A stretch of 64,000 nucleotides of DNA from Bacteroidia bacterium. GTDB taxonomy: Bacteria > Bacteroidota > Bacteroidia > SXHM01. A model generated the notes under the pieces. It did not search any database. It was not told where the DNA came from and saw nothing but the letters and a program-made list of their open reading frames with translations. Below, piece after piece: positions 17,492 through 25,042 of this stretch. Position numbers and translations under genes: made by a program. Numbering within the stretch: the first letter of the stretch is position 1; each line of letters opens with the position of its first letter. Where the stretch lies: NCBI GenBank assembly GCA_022072225.1, contig JAJVIC010000010.1, positions 124,001 through 188,000 of the forward strand, read 5' to 3'.

Positions 17492-18541
17492 CTAATTTTC
17501 TGCTAAATGATTTTCTGAATAAAACTGCCTGGCCCATTGCCTGTACCTTCCTATAGGCCCATCGCCTTTTGCCAAAGCCGGGTGTGTTATGTATACTTTG
17601 TTTTCCCAGATTTTGAAATCCTGAGAAACATCATGCGCATAAGCACGGAAAGAAATTTTTGGTAAAAATTTATTGATGAGCGATTTTGGAATAATGCTCA
17701 GCAAGGGATTTATTTTCCCCGGATTTTCAACGTGCTTCATGCACAAGCCAATGCGTAAAAGAATTTTTTCTCCGTCAATAGGCGTGGGCTGCACAAAGTT
17801 GCGGTACTGCAATCCATACTCCGGAACGCTGACTTCCACATACGAATAACCAAGCCCGTAAGCATGTCCGTGAAATTCTGCACGCAGTAAATGCTTTGCA
17901 TTTCCAAAGAAATCCGCTTTGCGGTGCATGGCATATTTTGCGTTTAGGTAGTGTTTGTCAAGTTCCAACTCCGTAAGCATTTCCACTTTGTTGTAGCCGT
18001 GAACAATGGAAAGATGTCCAAGGTCAACACTATTCTCTGTTGTTTCCTGCGGGTGGCTTTTCAGTTCCCATTCGGTTGTAATCACCGGTGTCCAGCCTTC
18101 AAAATCAATTGTAGGAACTTCCCACTCAGGTGCTTTTCCTTCTGTGTGAAACCATACCAGCACAAAACCATGTTTCTCTCGCAAGTGCCATGAACGCAAT
18201 ATTGCTTTTGGCGGTGGCTTTGTTCCGTAGCCGGTAGAAGTGCAGGTGCCTTTTACATCAAAACAAAAATCGTGAAAGGGGCATTTTATTGTTTCGCCCT
18301 GCACGGTTCCTCCGTGTGCAAAATGCGCTCCCATGTGTGGACAATAGGCATCAACAGCAGCAGGAACGCCTGCTTCAGTGCGGAATAAAACAATATCCTG
18401 CCCGCAGAATTTCTTTGAAATAATCTGTCCTTTTTTCAGTTGCGCAGATGAGCAGGCAGCATACCAGCCATTCGGGAAAGGAGGAAGTTCGTTATATCCG
18501 GTTTGCTTTTTTTCCAGAGAAACCGTTTGTGTTTCTAACAT
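17492..18541 (-). CDS. Rieske non-heme iron oxygenase (KshA/Neverland-like)
   Basis: A 349-residue oxygenase component. The Rieske 2Fe-2S ligands are C67-P-H69 and C87-P-F-H90. The mononuclear iron site follows as D173-x2-H176-x4-H181 within ENSVDLGHLSIVHGY. The overall architecture resembles 3-ketosteroid 9-alpha-hydroxylase and the animal cholesterol 7-desaturase family more than ring-hydroxylating dioxygenases. It would use a separate reductase, which is not nearby. A steroid, hopanoid or other polycyclic substrate is only an inference. The ATG at 18541 is preceded by a candidate promoter, and holB follows without a gap, an odd partner for a replication gene. Confidence 0.85.
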   Translation of the reverse strand: MLETQTVSLEKKQTGYNELPPFPNGWYAACSSAQLKKGQIISKKFCGQDIVLFRTEAGVPAAVDAYCPHMGAHFAHGGTVQGETIKCPFHDFCFDVKGTCTSTGYGTKPPPKAILRSWHLREKHGFVLVWFHTEGKAPEWEVPTIDFEGWTPVITTEWELKSHPQETTENSVDLGHLSIVHGYNKVEMLTELELDKHYLNAKYAMHRKADFFGNAKHLLRAEFHGHAYGLGYSYVEVSVPEYGLQYRNFVQPTPIDGEKILLRIGLCMKHVENPGKINPLLSIIPKSLINKFLPKISFRAYAHDVSQDFKIWENKVYITHPALAKGDGPIGRYRQWARQFYSENHLAEN

Positions 18542-18564
18542 TCAACTATCAATTGTAATTGCTG

Positions 18565-18593
18565 CAAATTTAAGGGAATTGCTTTAAGCAATT
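18565..18593 (-). promoter_or_regulatory. Candidate promoter with adjoining 17-bp palindrome
   Basis: TAAATTTG (18572-18565, minus strand) fits the Bacteroidota -7 box, 24 nt before the Rieske start. The perfect palindrome AATTGCTTTAAGCAATT (18577-18593) lies just upstream, where a -33 box is expected. The only TTG is 16 bp away, below the normal spacing. The palindrome could be an operator or a weak hairpin ending the kinase transcript. Confidence 0.4.
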
Positions 18594-18601
18594 GTTAATT
18601 T

Positions 18602-21600
18602 TCAGGAAGCAATGAGCGGTAGCGAAACATAAAACACAGTGCCTTCATCCACAGTAGTTTCAAAATGGACAGAACCACCGCTGTTTTCAATAATACTTTT
18701 CACCATTGCAAGTCCAAGCCCCATTCCGGTGCTTTTGGTGGTAAAGTTGGGTGTAAAAATTTTGTCTTTCATTTCATCGCTGATGCCACTTCCGTTGTCC
18801 TGAATTTTTATCAAAACAGTGTTGTCCTGCTTTTCAAGAGTGATGAGAATTTTTCCTTCGCGTGTTTCAGGAACAGATTGAATTGCATTTTTAATCAGGT
18901 TATTATAAACGCGCTGCAATTGCTCGCGGTCAGCAAGAACAAATAGATTGTTTTCGGCAGCATTGAATTCAATTTTGCAATTCTCCGTTTCATTGTAAAG
19001 CGCAACCACATTGGCAATTGCATCAGCAATATTTATCTTTTCGTTGTTGGCTTTCGGCATTTTTGCGAAGTTCGAAAACTCAGACGCAATGTGTGCGAGT
19101 GTATCAATCTGCTCAATCATGGTCTGGGTCATGCGCTCAATGTTTTTATCCCAGCCCGGGCGTTGTTCTTTGTAGGAATGTTGCAAATGCTGCACACTCA
19201 GTTTCATCGGTGTCAGCGGATTTTTGATTTCGTGTGCCACTTGCTTTGCCATTTCACGCCAGGCCGATTCACGTTCTGATTTTGCAAGCGTTTCGGCACT
19301 TTCACCCAGTTTCTGAATCATGTTGTTATATTCTTTAACAAGCCGTCCAATCTCATCATCGCTGTTCCATTCAATCGGTTTGTTTTCTTTTCCGAGTTTC
19401 ACTTGCTGAATGTTTTTTCCGATTACATCAAAGGGTTCTGTGATTTTCCGGGAGATAAAAATGGCAACGGCAACAGCAATGATAATCAGCAACACATAGA
19501 TGTTGATTAATGCAGAAAGCAGTGTTAAAATTTCTTTTTGCAAGTCGCTTTGTTTCGCAAAATATGGCAGGTTGAGGTAGGCGACTGTTTCTCCGCTGCT
19601 GTTGGTAAGCGGTGCGTAGGCAGAAAGAAAACTGAGCGCACCGATATTTTCGTTGTGAACAAACAGGGTTTTCTTTTGCACCAGCATCGAGAAACATGCA
19701 TCTGAATTTAATTTTCCGGAAATAAGTCCGATGTCAAACAGACGCGGACGCGTGGAAACAATGAGCTCACCTTTGGTGTCGTAGAGATTAATATCGGTGA
19801 AAAATACTTTTGAAAATTTGTTGAGTGTATAGCCCAATTGCTCGGTGTTGCCGTAAAAGTTTTCGCTTTTTGCAGATTTATTTTCCAGCTCAATCAGCAC
19901 TGAACGGATCTTTTCGCTGATGGCTTCATTGTTCTTGTGGCTGTATTCTGTTTCTACATAATAGATAGTGGCAAAACCAATCAGCAAAAGGAAAATGGTA
20001 AGAATGGAAATTACAGAAATGTTAATTCTGTTTCTGAAATTTTCTGTTTCAATTTTCTGTGAGTTGACGAGCGAATAACCCGCCATCGTAACAAGAAGAA
20101 GAACGGAATAAAACAGAAAAAGAAACGAGACGCCCGTTAGTTTTTGAAAGGTTGTAAGCTGCGGGCGGCTCAATAAAATCAGCGTGTCGGGGTTGGGTTT
20201 ATAAAACAGATGCCGCCAGTTGCCCGAAGAACGGAACTCAAATTTTTCGTTGTGTAATTGCACCGCAGGCTCGTCTGCACTGTAGCTGAAGTTGCCATTT
20301 GCCGAAACAATTTTTCCATCGCGGTAAACAGCAAAGGAATAGTCTTCTAAACTTTTCTCATTGTCCACATTTTTGTCCAGCAACAGTTCGGGAAAACCTA
20401 ATTCGTTTTTTGAATTTTTTTCTTCAAACTCAATATAAACAGTAGTTTGCTTCTGAATAGAATCTCTGCTGTTGTTGGTGAAAATAATTTTTCCGAGGTA
20501 GTTGATTTCATTGGTGGTTTCGTAAGAATAAACCAATGATTTGCCCGAGGTTGGTTTGGAAGAACTTTCAAGTGATTTATAATAACCGGCTGTTTGTATG
20601 CGTTTGTTGTTAGAGGCAATAAGCGTGTCGTTGGTATTAAAAACGCTTATGCGTACATCGTATTTTTGTAAATAATCGTTCAGAAATTTTTGTTCCATGC
20701 GCGAAAAAAATTCTCCTTGTTTTTGCGGAAGCAGCGTGATAAAGTTTTTGATGATACGGTCGTTTTGAATTTCAGAAGCAACTTCCGAAAAAACATATTC
20801 TGCAACCGGGTCACGCTCAGCAGCGAGCTTTTCGGCAAAGAAGCGCGCTTTTATTTCTACTTTTTCTTTATGAAAATTGGCGAGTGAATAAGCTGCATAA
20901 ACAGAAAAACCCAGGAGCAATGTGGCAGCAGAAAATACGGAACGTGAAGATTTTTCACGTTCGCTGATGAAAATAATTGCTCCGCAAATCATGGCGGTAA
21001 TTCCTAATGCCTGCCAATTTGCAGCGCCTGTAAGTAATGCTATTCCTGCAAAGGCTACAACGGCAATGGAATAAGAAATTAGTTTTTGCCGCAGACTGTT
21101 TGCAGAAATATGTTCAACGGTTTTGTTGAAAATCAAAAACCAGGTAAGCAGTATCAGTCCTGTAATGAACAAGCCTGCATAGCTGAAAAAATTGAGCGTA
21201 AATAGATTGTTGATGGTGAAATCAATATCCGAATCCACTATCAAATGCTCGAAGAGATAAGCAACAGGGAAATGTAAGCAAAGTGTTATGGTTAACAATG
21301 CAGTGGAAATTACTATTCCTTTTACGGATTTGCCAACAGTTATTTTGTTGGTAAGGTAAAACGTAAGTCCCGCAATAGTAACAATGTTCAGTAAAAAATC
21401 ACCGAGCGAAGGAAATACAGCAGAAGAAGCATGATACGCAGGATCAAAAAGCGGAAGTGCATAAAGCGCTGCCGGATACTGAAAATAGAGCAGGACAGCG
21501 CGCAGGAGCAACACCGTCAATGAAAATAAAATAAGCTTTAGCGCAGAAGAGAAGTTGAAAACCCCGTAAAAGAAAGCCAACAGAAAACACAAACCTGCAA

Positions 21601-22249
21601 TAAATAACACAATGCTGATTATCTGATGCGTATCAACGTGAGGTGCTTCTTTCCCTTTGGTAACTGACAGCAGGTATACGCCCTCTTTTGTTTTTATTTC
21701 AAGTGCTTCGGGTGTTTGTTCAGGACTTATTTCCAGTTCGTCTTCAACACCCAGGCATTTATTAAAACCGTTTTGCAGATAATTATTTTCAAACGGGTAC
21801 TCGTTTTTTATCAGCAGCAAACCGATATAGGTTTTGTTTCCCGCCTTTTGGTTTTTGCTCAGATACCAGCCGTTGCTAAGCTTCTGCAGAGGCTCTTCGT
21901 AATTTCTCCGCGAGGTAAGTTCATCAATGGCGGGTACAGAATTGTCGCTCCAGAATTTCAGTTTCCCTTCTTCATAAATCAGAAACAACATTCCCTCTTC
22001 GTGAAAAAGTTCTCCGAATTTTAAACCCGTAAAGCTGTTGTACTCGTTGCTGTGCTGCGTTTGGTTTACAAGCTCAGCCAATGTATTTTCGAGCAGCGTT
22101 TCTTTTTCGAGCAGCTTTTTTTGAAAATGGTTTGCCTGTTTTTCAAGTGAGGGATGAAACCAATCGCTTGTATTAAATACATGCGAAGCCGCCAACAACA
22201 GCAATGCTGCCACTAAATAAAGACTAACTTTTTTTGAGTTGGGTTTCAC
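18602..22249 (-). CDS. Large membrane sensor histidine kinase (NtrY-like)
   Basis: 1215 residues, GTG start. Order of parts: an N-terminal membrane helix (9-26), a periplasmic region to about 205, a polytopic block of about eight helices (210-450), a second extracytoplasmic region (about 470-690), helices around 710 and 750, a third sensory loop, a final helix (LLIIIAVAVAIFISRKI), HAMP, and a HisKA box AKQVAHEIKNPLTPMKLS with phospho-acceptor His near residue 1007. The HATPase domain follows with the N box (NLIKNAIQSV) and G boxes (IQDNGSGIS, GMGLGLAMVKSIIEN). HEIKNPLTP is typical of the NtrY group. No response regulator is adjacent, so the partner is unknown. The signal it senses cannot be read. 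Confidence 0.92.
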   Translation of the reverse strand: MKPNSKKVSLYLVAALLLLAASHVFNTSDWFHPSLEKQANHFQKKLLEKETLLENTLAELVNQTQHSNEYNSFTGLKFGELFHEEGMLFLIYEEGKLKFWSDNSVPAIDELTSRRNYEEPLQKLSNGWYLSKNQKAGNKTYIGLLLIKNEYPFENNYLQNGFNKCLGVEDELEISPEQTPEALEIKTKEGVYLLSVTKGKEAPHVDTHQIISIVLFIAGLCFLLAFFYGVFNFSSALKLILFSLTVLLLRAVLLYFQYPAALYALPLFDPAYHASSAVFPSLGDFLLNIVTIAGLTFYLTNKITVGKSVKGIVISTALLTITLCLHFPVAYLFEHLIVDSDIDFTINNLFTLNFFSYAGLFITGLILLTWFLIFNKTVEHISANSLRQKLISYSIAVVAFAGIALLTGAANWQALGITAMICGAIIFISEREKSSRSVFSAATLLLGFSVYAAYSLANFHKEKVEIKARFFAEKLAAERDPVAEYVFSEVASEIQNDRIIKNFITLLPQKQGEFFSRMEQKFLNDYLQKYDVRISVFNTNDTLIASNNKRIQTAGYYKSLESSSKPTSGKSLVYSYETTNEINYLGKIIFTNNSRDSIQKQTTVYIEFEEKNSKNELGFPELLLDKNVDNEKSLEDYSFAVYRDGKIVSANGNFSYSADEPAVQLHNEKFEFRSSGNWRHLFYKPNPDTLILLSRPQLTTFQKLTGVSFLFLFYSVLLLVTMAGYSLVNSQKIETENFRNRINISVISILTIFLLLIGFATIYYVETEYSHKNNEAISEKIRSVLIELENKSAKSENFYGNTEQLGYTLNKFSKVFFTDINLYDTKGELIVSTRPRLFDIGLISGKLNSDACFSMLVQKKTLFVHNENIGALSFLSAYAPLTNSSGETVAYLNLPYFAKQSDLQKEILTLLSALINIYVLLIIIAVAVAIFISRKITEPFDVIGKNIQQVKLGKENKPIEWNSDDEIGRLVKEYNNMIQKLGESAETLAKSERESAWREMAKQVAHEIKNPLTPMKLSVQHLQHSYKEQRPGWDKNIERMTQTMIEQIDTLAHIASEFSNFAKMPKANNEKINIADAIANVVALYNETENCKIEFNAAENNLFVLADREQLQRVYNNLIKNAIQSVPETREGKILITLEKQDNTVLIKIQDNGSGISDEMKDKIFTPNFTTKSTGMGLGLAMVKSIIENSGGSVHFETTVDEGTVFYVSLPLIAS

Positions 22250-22281
22250 AGATGCACAAACCTACAAAATTTGCAGGGCTT

Positions 22282-23079
22282 TCAGGGGCGCAAACTTTCG
22301 GCCAGTTTTTCAAAATAGGAGGGAGCCTGCAACAAACGTGAGCCATACCACGAGAATAACTCGCCATCAACCAACACAATTTTTGCCTGCGGACATATTT
22401 TGCTGAATGCTTCCATATGCTTTTCCTGAAACGGAAAGGGTTCTGAGGAAAGCAAAATTACTTCGGGATTTGCCTGCTGTAATTGCGCTGCGCTTATTTC
22501 GGGATAATGGCCGTTCAGGTTTTGAAAGCAGTTTTGGAAACCGCAGCGTTGCAGCATATCATTGATAAATGTTTTGTTGCCTGCAACCATCATGGGTTTT
22601 TGCCAGATGAAGTACGCAGCTTTTTTTAACCGCAGAGGCGCAGAGAACGCAGAGAATTTTTCTCCAATCTTGTGGTTCAACTCTTCCGCTTCCTTTTCTT
22701 TTCCTGTCATTTTTCCTACTGCGGAAATCATTTCCAGTGCGCTTTGCAAATCGGTTACATCGCTTATCCAAACCGTAAAGTGTTTTTCTAATTCTTCAAT
22801 CTGCTCTTTTTCATTTTCTTCTTTGTTGGCAATTATCAGCGTTGGATTCAGCGAGTGTATTTTTTCGATGTTCAGATTTTTGGTGCCGCCCACTTTTTCT
22901 TTTTGCGCCACTTTTCCTTTTGGGTGAATACAGAATTTGGTGATGCCAACTACTTCTTTATCCAAACCTAAATCAAAGAGCAATTCAGTTTGCGAGGGTA
23001 CGAGGGAAATGATGCGCTTGGTAAGTTTTTCGTTAATTAAAACTTCGCGGCTGAGTTGGTCTTTAAACAGTTGGTTCAA
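22282..23079 (-). CDS. BtuF-like helical-backbone binding protein
   Basis: A metal-chelate/corrinoid-type substrate-binding domain: TKRIISLVPSQTELLFDLGL at the N-terminus, GITKFCIHP, GGTKNLNIEKIHSLNPTLII, and a C-terminal half with AQLQQANPEVILLSSEPFPF. I start at TTG 23079 (MNQLFKDQLSREV), where homologues usually begin. An ATG at 23142 would add a hydrophobic but family-atypical leader. Without that leader there is no signal peptide, so it may be cytoplasmic, as in many Bacteroidota members annotated as cobalamin-binding proteins. No BtuC or BtuD is adjacent. A 29-bp interspersed repeat is inserted in frame in the inter-lobe linker (FSAFSAPLRLKKA). Confidence 0.8.
   Translation of the reverse strand: MNQLFKDQLSREVLINEKLTKRIISLVPSQTELLFDLGLDKEVVGITKFCIHPKGKVAQKEKVGGTKNLNIEKIHSLNPTLIIANKEENEKEQIEELEKHFTVWISDVTDLQSALEMISAVGKMTGKEKEAEELNHKIGEKFSAFSAPLRLKKAAYFIWQKPMMVAGNKTFINDMLQRCGFQNCFQNLNGHYPEISAAQLQQANPEVILLSSEPFPFQEKHMEAFSKICPQAKIVLVDGELFSWYGSRLLQAPSYFEKLAESLRP
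22628..22656. repeat. Interspersed GCAGAG repeat inside the BtuF-like gene
   Basis: AACCGCAGAGGCGCAGAG followed by AACGCAGAGAA belongs to a repeat family with a second, inverted copy at 25009-25035. It is read through in frame on the minus strand as FSAFSAPLRL, in the linker between the two lobes of the protein. Confidence 0.7.
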
Positions 23080-23182
23080 ATGATAATATTTCCAAAAGAT
23101 GCTTCTCAAAAGTAGGATAAAAATCACCTTATATTTCATCAAAAAAGGCTTTAAAAAGTTCAGTCTAAAAGTCTTCTATATT

Positions 23183-23388
23183 ACTTTTAAATAGAAAATA
23201 AGAACTTTTAAGATGAATATACTTACTTCTAAATAGAAACAACTTACCTGTAAGTAGTAGTTACTTACCTATTATTAGAACTTACTTACCTTTAAATAGA
23301 AATAACTTACCTTTTATTAGAATGTACTTACCTTTAAATAGAACATACTTACCTCTTAATAATTAAATCTTACTTTTAATGAGCAGCT
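23183..23388. repeat. Array of about ten 21-bp direct repeats
   Basis: Units begin at 23183, 23204, 23221, 23242, 23263, 23284, 23305, 23326, 23347 and 23368. Spacing is exactly 21 bp apart from one 17-bp step after 23204. The consensus is ACTTACCTTTAAATAGAA plus three variable bases. The ACTTACC block is exact in six consecutive units (23242-23353), while the first two and the last unit have drifted. The array ends about 40 bp before the start of the 85-residue gene, and a possible -7 box (TATAATTG, 23404-23411) lies between. The 21-bp period is two helical turns, so protein sites would face the same side of the DNA. Together with the promoter area this accounts for the whole intergenic gap. 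Confidence 0.92.
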
Positions 23389-23424
23389 AAATGGTATTTT
23401 ACGTATAATTGCATAAAAAAAGCC

Positions 23425-23682
23425 ATGTTTCAAAAACTTACCGCAGAAGAATTTGACCAGCTTAGAATTAAAGGTTGGGGACGCAGTTCGCCAACTTATC
23501 ATGCCATCATAGGATTGCACCTCGGTGAGGCTATTATGATACCGAAAAGCGGGTGGAAACGCAATAAACCACCTTCAAGCATTTGCCGGTCGATAGAGAA
23601 AAAATTTGCCAGTATGAAGGTGAAATACAAATGCGTTGCCCTGGCAGATGACAGCGGCTGGGCAATAAAAAGAATAGCTTAA
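23425..23682 (+). CDS. Small basic protein of unknown function
   Basis: 85 residues, starting at the ATG at 23425. I do not recognise the family. The sequence is basic and compact: LTAEEFDQLRIKGWGRSSP, then a predicted helix-strand (YHAIIGLHLGEAIMIP), a Lys-rich turn (GWKRNKPPSSI), a helix (CRSIEKKFASM) and a strand pair ending DDSGWAIKRI. There is no signal peptide or membrane segment. Composition and size would suit a nucleic-acid-binding protein, but no named motif supports that. It stands directly downstream of the 21-bp repeat array and 21 nt before the next gene, with which it is probably co-transcribed. Confidence 0.7.
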   Translation: MFQKLTAEEFDQLRIKGWGRSSPTYHAIIGLHLGEAIMIPKSGWKRNKPPSSICRSIEKKFASMKVKYKCVALADDSGWAIKRIA

Positions 23683-23703
23683 ATTTGAGTTCATCATTTT
23701 CCG

Positions 23704-24201
23704 ATGACCGCAAAAGAGCTAAAAGCAGATTTTGAAATTCAGTTTCAGGCACTGATAGATAAAGGCTTGGAGTTCGGGAACGTAATGCCCGTGCACAGAG
23801 TTGGAGAAGGAATTACAAAAAGTGTGCATGGGGATGCTGAGATACATCCGGCTACTCATTATATATCTGCCTCACGCCCGTTTATTTTTGATATACGGCA
23901 ACTACCAAAAAGCTTCCGGGGATTTACTATTCAAGTTATGGTATGGCAATCTGCGGTTCCCGATGAATTCCGGCTGGATGAAGATGATATTGTGCCCTTT
24001 GAAGTTTGCTGGAGCGAAGAACGCGTTCTCGCCTATGCCGAAGAACATGTGCTTGATATTTGCACCCAACTGAATGACTACACTTTTACGCTAAAGGATA
24101 TTTGCGACATGATAGTTGGTGGTGATTTTGAACGGCACAAGAAACAGTTGGAGGAAGAAAGTAAAAGGTCGTATTATGAAGATGAGGAGGAAGATGATTA
24201 A
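23704..24201 (+). CDS. Unknown 165-residue protein with acidic tail
   Basis: I do not recognise this protein. It has no signal peptide or membrane helix. Residues 1-25 are a helix (TAKELKADFEIQFQALIDKG), the middle is mixed beta (FIFDIRQLPKSFRGFTIQVM, then FEVCWSEERVLAYAEEHVLD), and the C-terminus is a charged helix ending in a run of Glu and Asp (YYEDEEEDD). The start ATG at 23704 is 21 nt after the preceding small gene, suggesting a two-gene operon under the repeat array. The acidic tail could mimic nucleic acid or contact a basic partner such as the upstream 85-residue protein. This is inference only. Confidence 0.72.
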   Translation: MTAKELKADFEIQFQALIDKGLEFGNVMPVHRVGEGITKSVHGDAEIHPATHYISASRPFIFDIRQLPKSFRGFTIQVMVWQSAVPDEFRLDEDDIVPFEVCWSEERVLAYAEEHVLDICTQLNDYTFTLKDICDMIVGGDFERHKKQLEEESKRSYYEDEEEDD

Positions 24202-24271
24202 AAGCCTGAAAAAAGAACTGGAGGAAGTTAAGAAGGAGAGGGATAGGTCGTGGGAGGTGATTAGTAAATGA
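24194..24271 (+). CDS. Possible 25-residue charged peptide
   Basis: An ATG at 24194 overlaps the end of the preceding gene and opens a 25-codon frame (MIKSLKKELEEVKKERD, then RSWEVISK) ending in TGA. The peptide would be a single amphipathic coiled-coil helix. It could equally be a chance frame or the remnant of a longer C-terminus. The rest of the gap up to 24326 shows nothing recognisable. Confidence 0.25.
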   Translation: MIKSLKKELEEVKKERDRSWEVISK

Positions 24272-24326
24272 TAATTACAAATTATCTTGGGTTTGGAGAG
24301 GAGTTGCAAATGCCGCTCAGCTAGGA

Positions 24327-24941
24327 CTATTCAAGTTTTAAAGGCATGTTCAGCTTCTTTTGAACTGAAATAACTTTCCCGTTATCGTAGGTAATTATTT
24401 TATAGACAGTTTTTCCGTTTTTGCTGAAAAGAAAATGACCCTGCTTCTCTCCGTTAATAAGAGCTCCCGATGATTTTACAACACCATTTTTATAAGTAAT
24501 AAAAAAATGAAAATATGGAACATTCTCCCACCTGAATCCTTTGCTATGAACTATTGGAAACTTATGAACAGAAATAGTTTCTTCTTGCAATTTTCCATTC
24601 CAGTCATAATAAAATCCGCGTAGCGTATCACGCAAGGTTAGTCCAAAATCAATAATACAATTTAAATCCCCGTTGCTGTGGTAGTATCTCCATTTCCCGT
24701 AATTAATTTCCATAGAGTCTTTATCGTAAAATTTATCCGGTATTATCAATGAAGAGTCAATTTTCTCATACTTACACCAACCTTCTTTCTTGAGAACATT
24801 TTCGTAATAAGTTCTTTTGTAATAAACACTTGAAACCGTATCGGCTTCCCTTAATTTATAATAAGTAGTGCTGTCAGGCAATTGCGCCTTAACCGGAACA
24901 GAACTAATAAAGAGAAAAGAGATAATTAAAAAAATGCGCAC
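24327..24941 (-). CDS. Exported MORN/YwqK-like repeat protein
   Basis: 204 residues, GTG start, with signal peptide MRIFLIISFLFISSVPVKAQ. The body carries repeats of the form GKWRYYHSNGDLNCIIDFG, GFYYDWNGKLQEETIS, ITYKNGVVKSSGALINGEKQG and HFLFSKNGKTVYKIITYDNG. This is the MORN_2 pattern of proteins often annotated as YwqK-family antitoxin-like. In Bacteroidota these are common, mostly periplasmic or outer-membrane-associated, and of unknown role. The antitoxin label is historical and not supported here, because no toxin gene is adjacent. It is convergent with the small plus-strand operon and lies downstream of the fadB terminator. Confidence 0.7.
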   Translation of the reverse strand: MRIFLIISFLFISSVPVKAQLPDSTTYYKLREADTVSSVYYKRTYYENVLKKEGWCKYEKIDSSLIIPDKFYDKDSMEINYGKWRYYHSNGDLNCIIDFGLTLRDTLRGFYYDWNGKLQEETISVHKFPIVHSKGFRWENVPYFHFFITYKNGVVKSSGALINGEKQGHFLFSKNGKTVYKIITYDNGKVISVQKKLNMPLKLE

Positions 24942-24945
24942 ACCT

Positions 24946-24975
24946 CAAAAGTAATAAGAGTATTGAAATAACAAA
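24946..24975 (-). promoter_or_regulatory. Candidate promoter for the MORN-repeat gene
   Basis: TTTG (24975-24972) and TACTTTTG (24953-24946) on the minus strand are 18 bp apart, close to the Bacteroidota consensus. Transcription would start almost at the GTG (24941), giving a nearly leaderless mRNA. The -33 box overlaps the base of the fadB terminator. Confidence 0.4.
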
Positions 24976-25003
24976 AAGCCCCTGCAATCATGCAAGGGCT
25001 TTT
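24974..25003 (-). terminator. Rho-independent terminator of the beta-oxidation operon
   Basis: AAAAGCCC, one mismatch, TGCA, a 4-nt loop, TGCA, one mismatch and GGGCTTTT form a 13-bp stem with flanking A and T runs. It lies about 40 nt past the stop of the FadB-like gene on the minus strand. Confidence 0.85.
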
Positions 25004-25008
25004 AAAAT

Positions 25009-25035
25009 CTCTGCGCCTTAGCGCCTTTGCGGTTA
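25009..25035. repeat. Second copy of the GCAGAG interspersed repeat (inverted)
   Basis: CTCTGCGCCTTAGCGCC followed by TTTGCGGTTA is the reverse-complement form of the element at 22628-22656, with a few substitutions. It lies between the stop of the FadB-like gene and its terminator, so it is transcribed in the 3' untranslated region. Confidence 0.65.
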
Positions 25036-25042
25036 TAACTCC

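Noticed and set aside
18577-18593. Terminator of the histidine kinase gene
   Set aside because: The palindrome is A+T-rich, short and lacks a following T-run. Its place next to a -7 box fits an operator equally well, so it is listed only as a candidate regulatory site.
23183-23388. CRISPR or similar guide array
   Set aside because: The unit is only 21 bp, with 18 conserved and three variable bases, so there is no room for spacers. No Cas or other array-processing gene is near.
24327-24941. Toxin-antitoxin module
   Set aside because: The YwqK antitoxin-like label is inherited from repeat similarity. The protein is exported and no toxin gene is adjacent.
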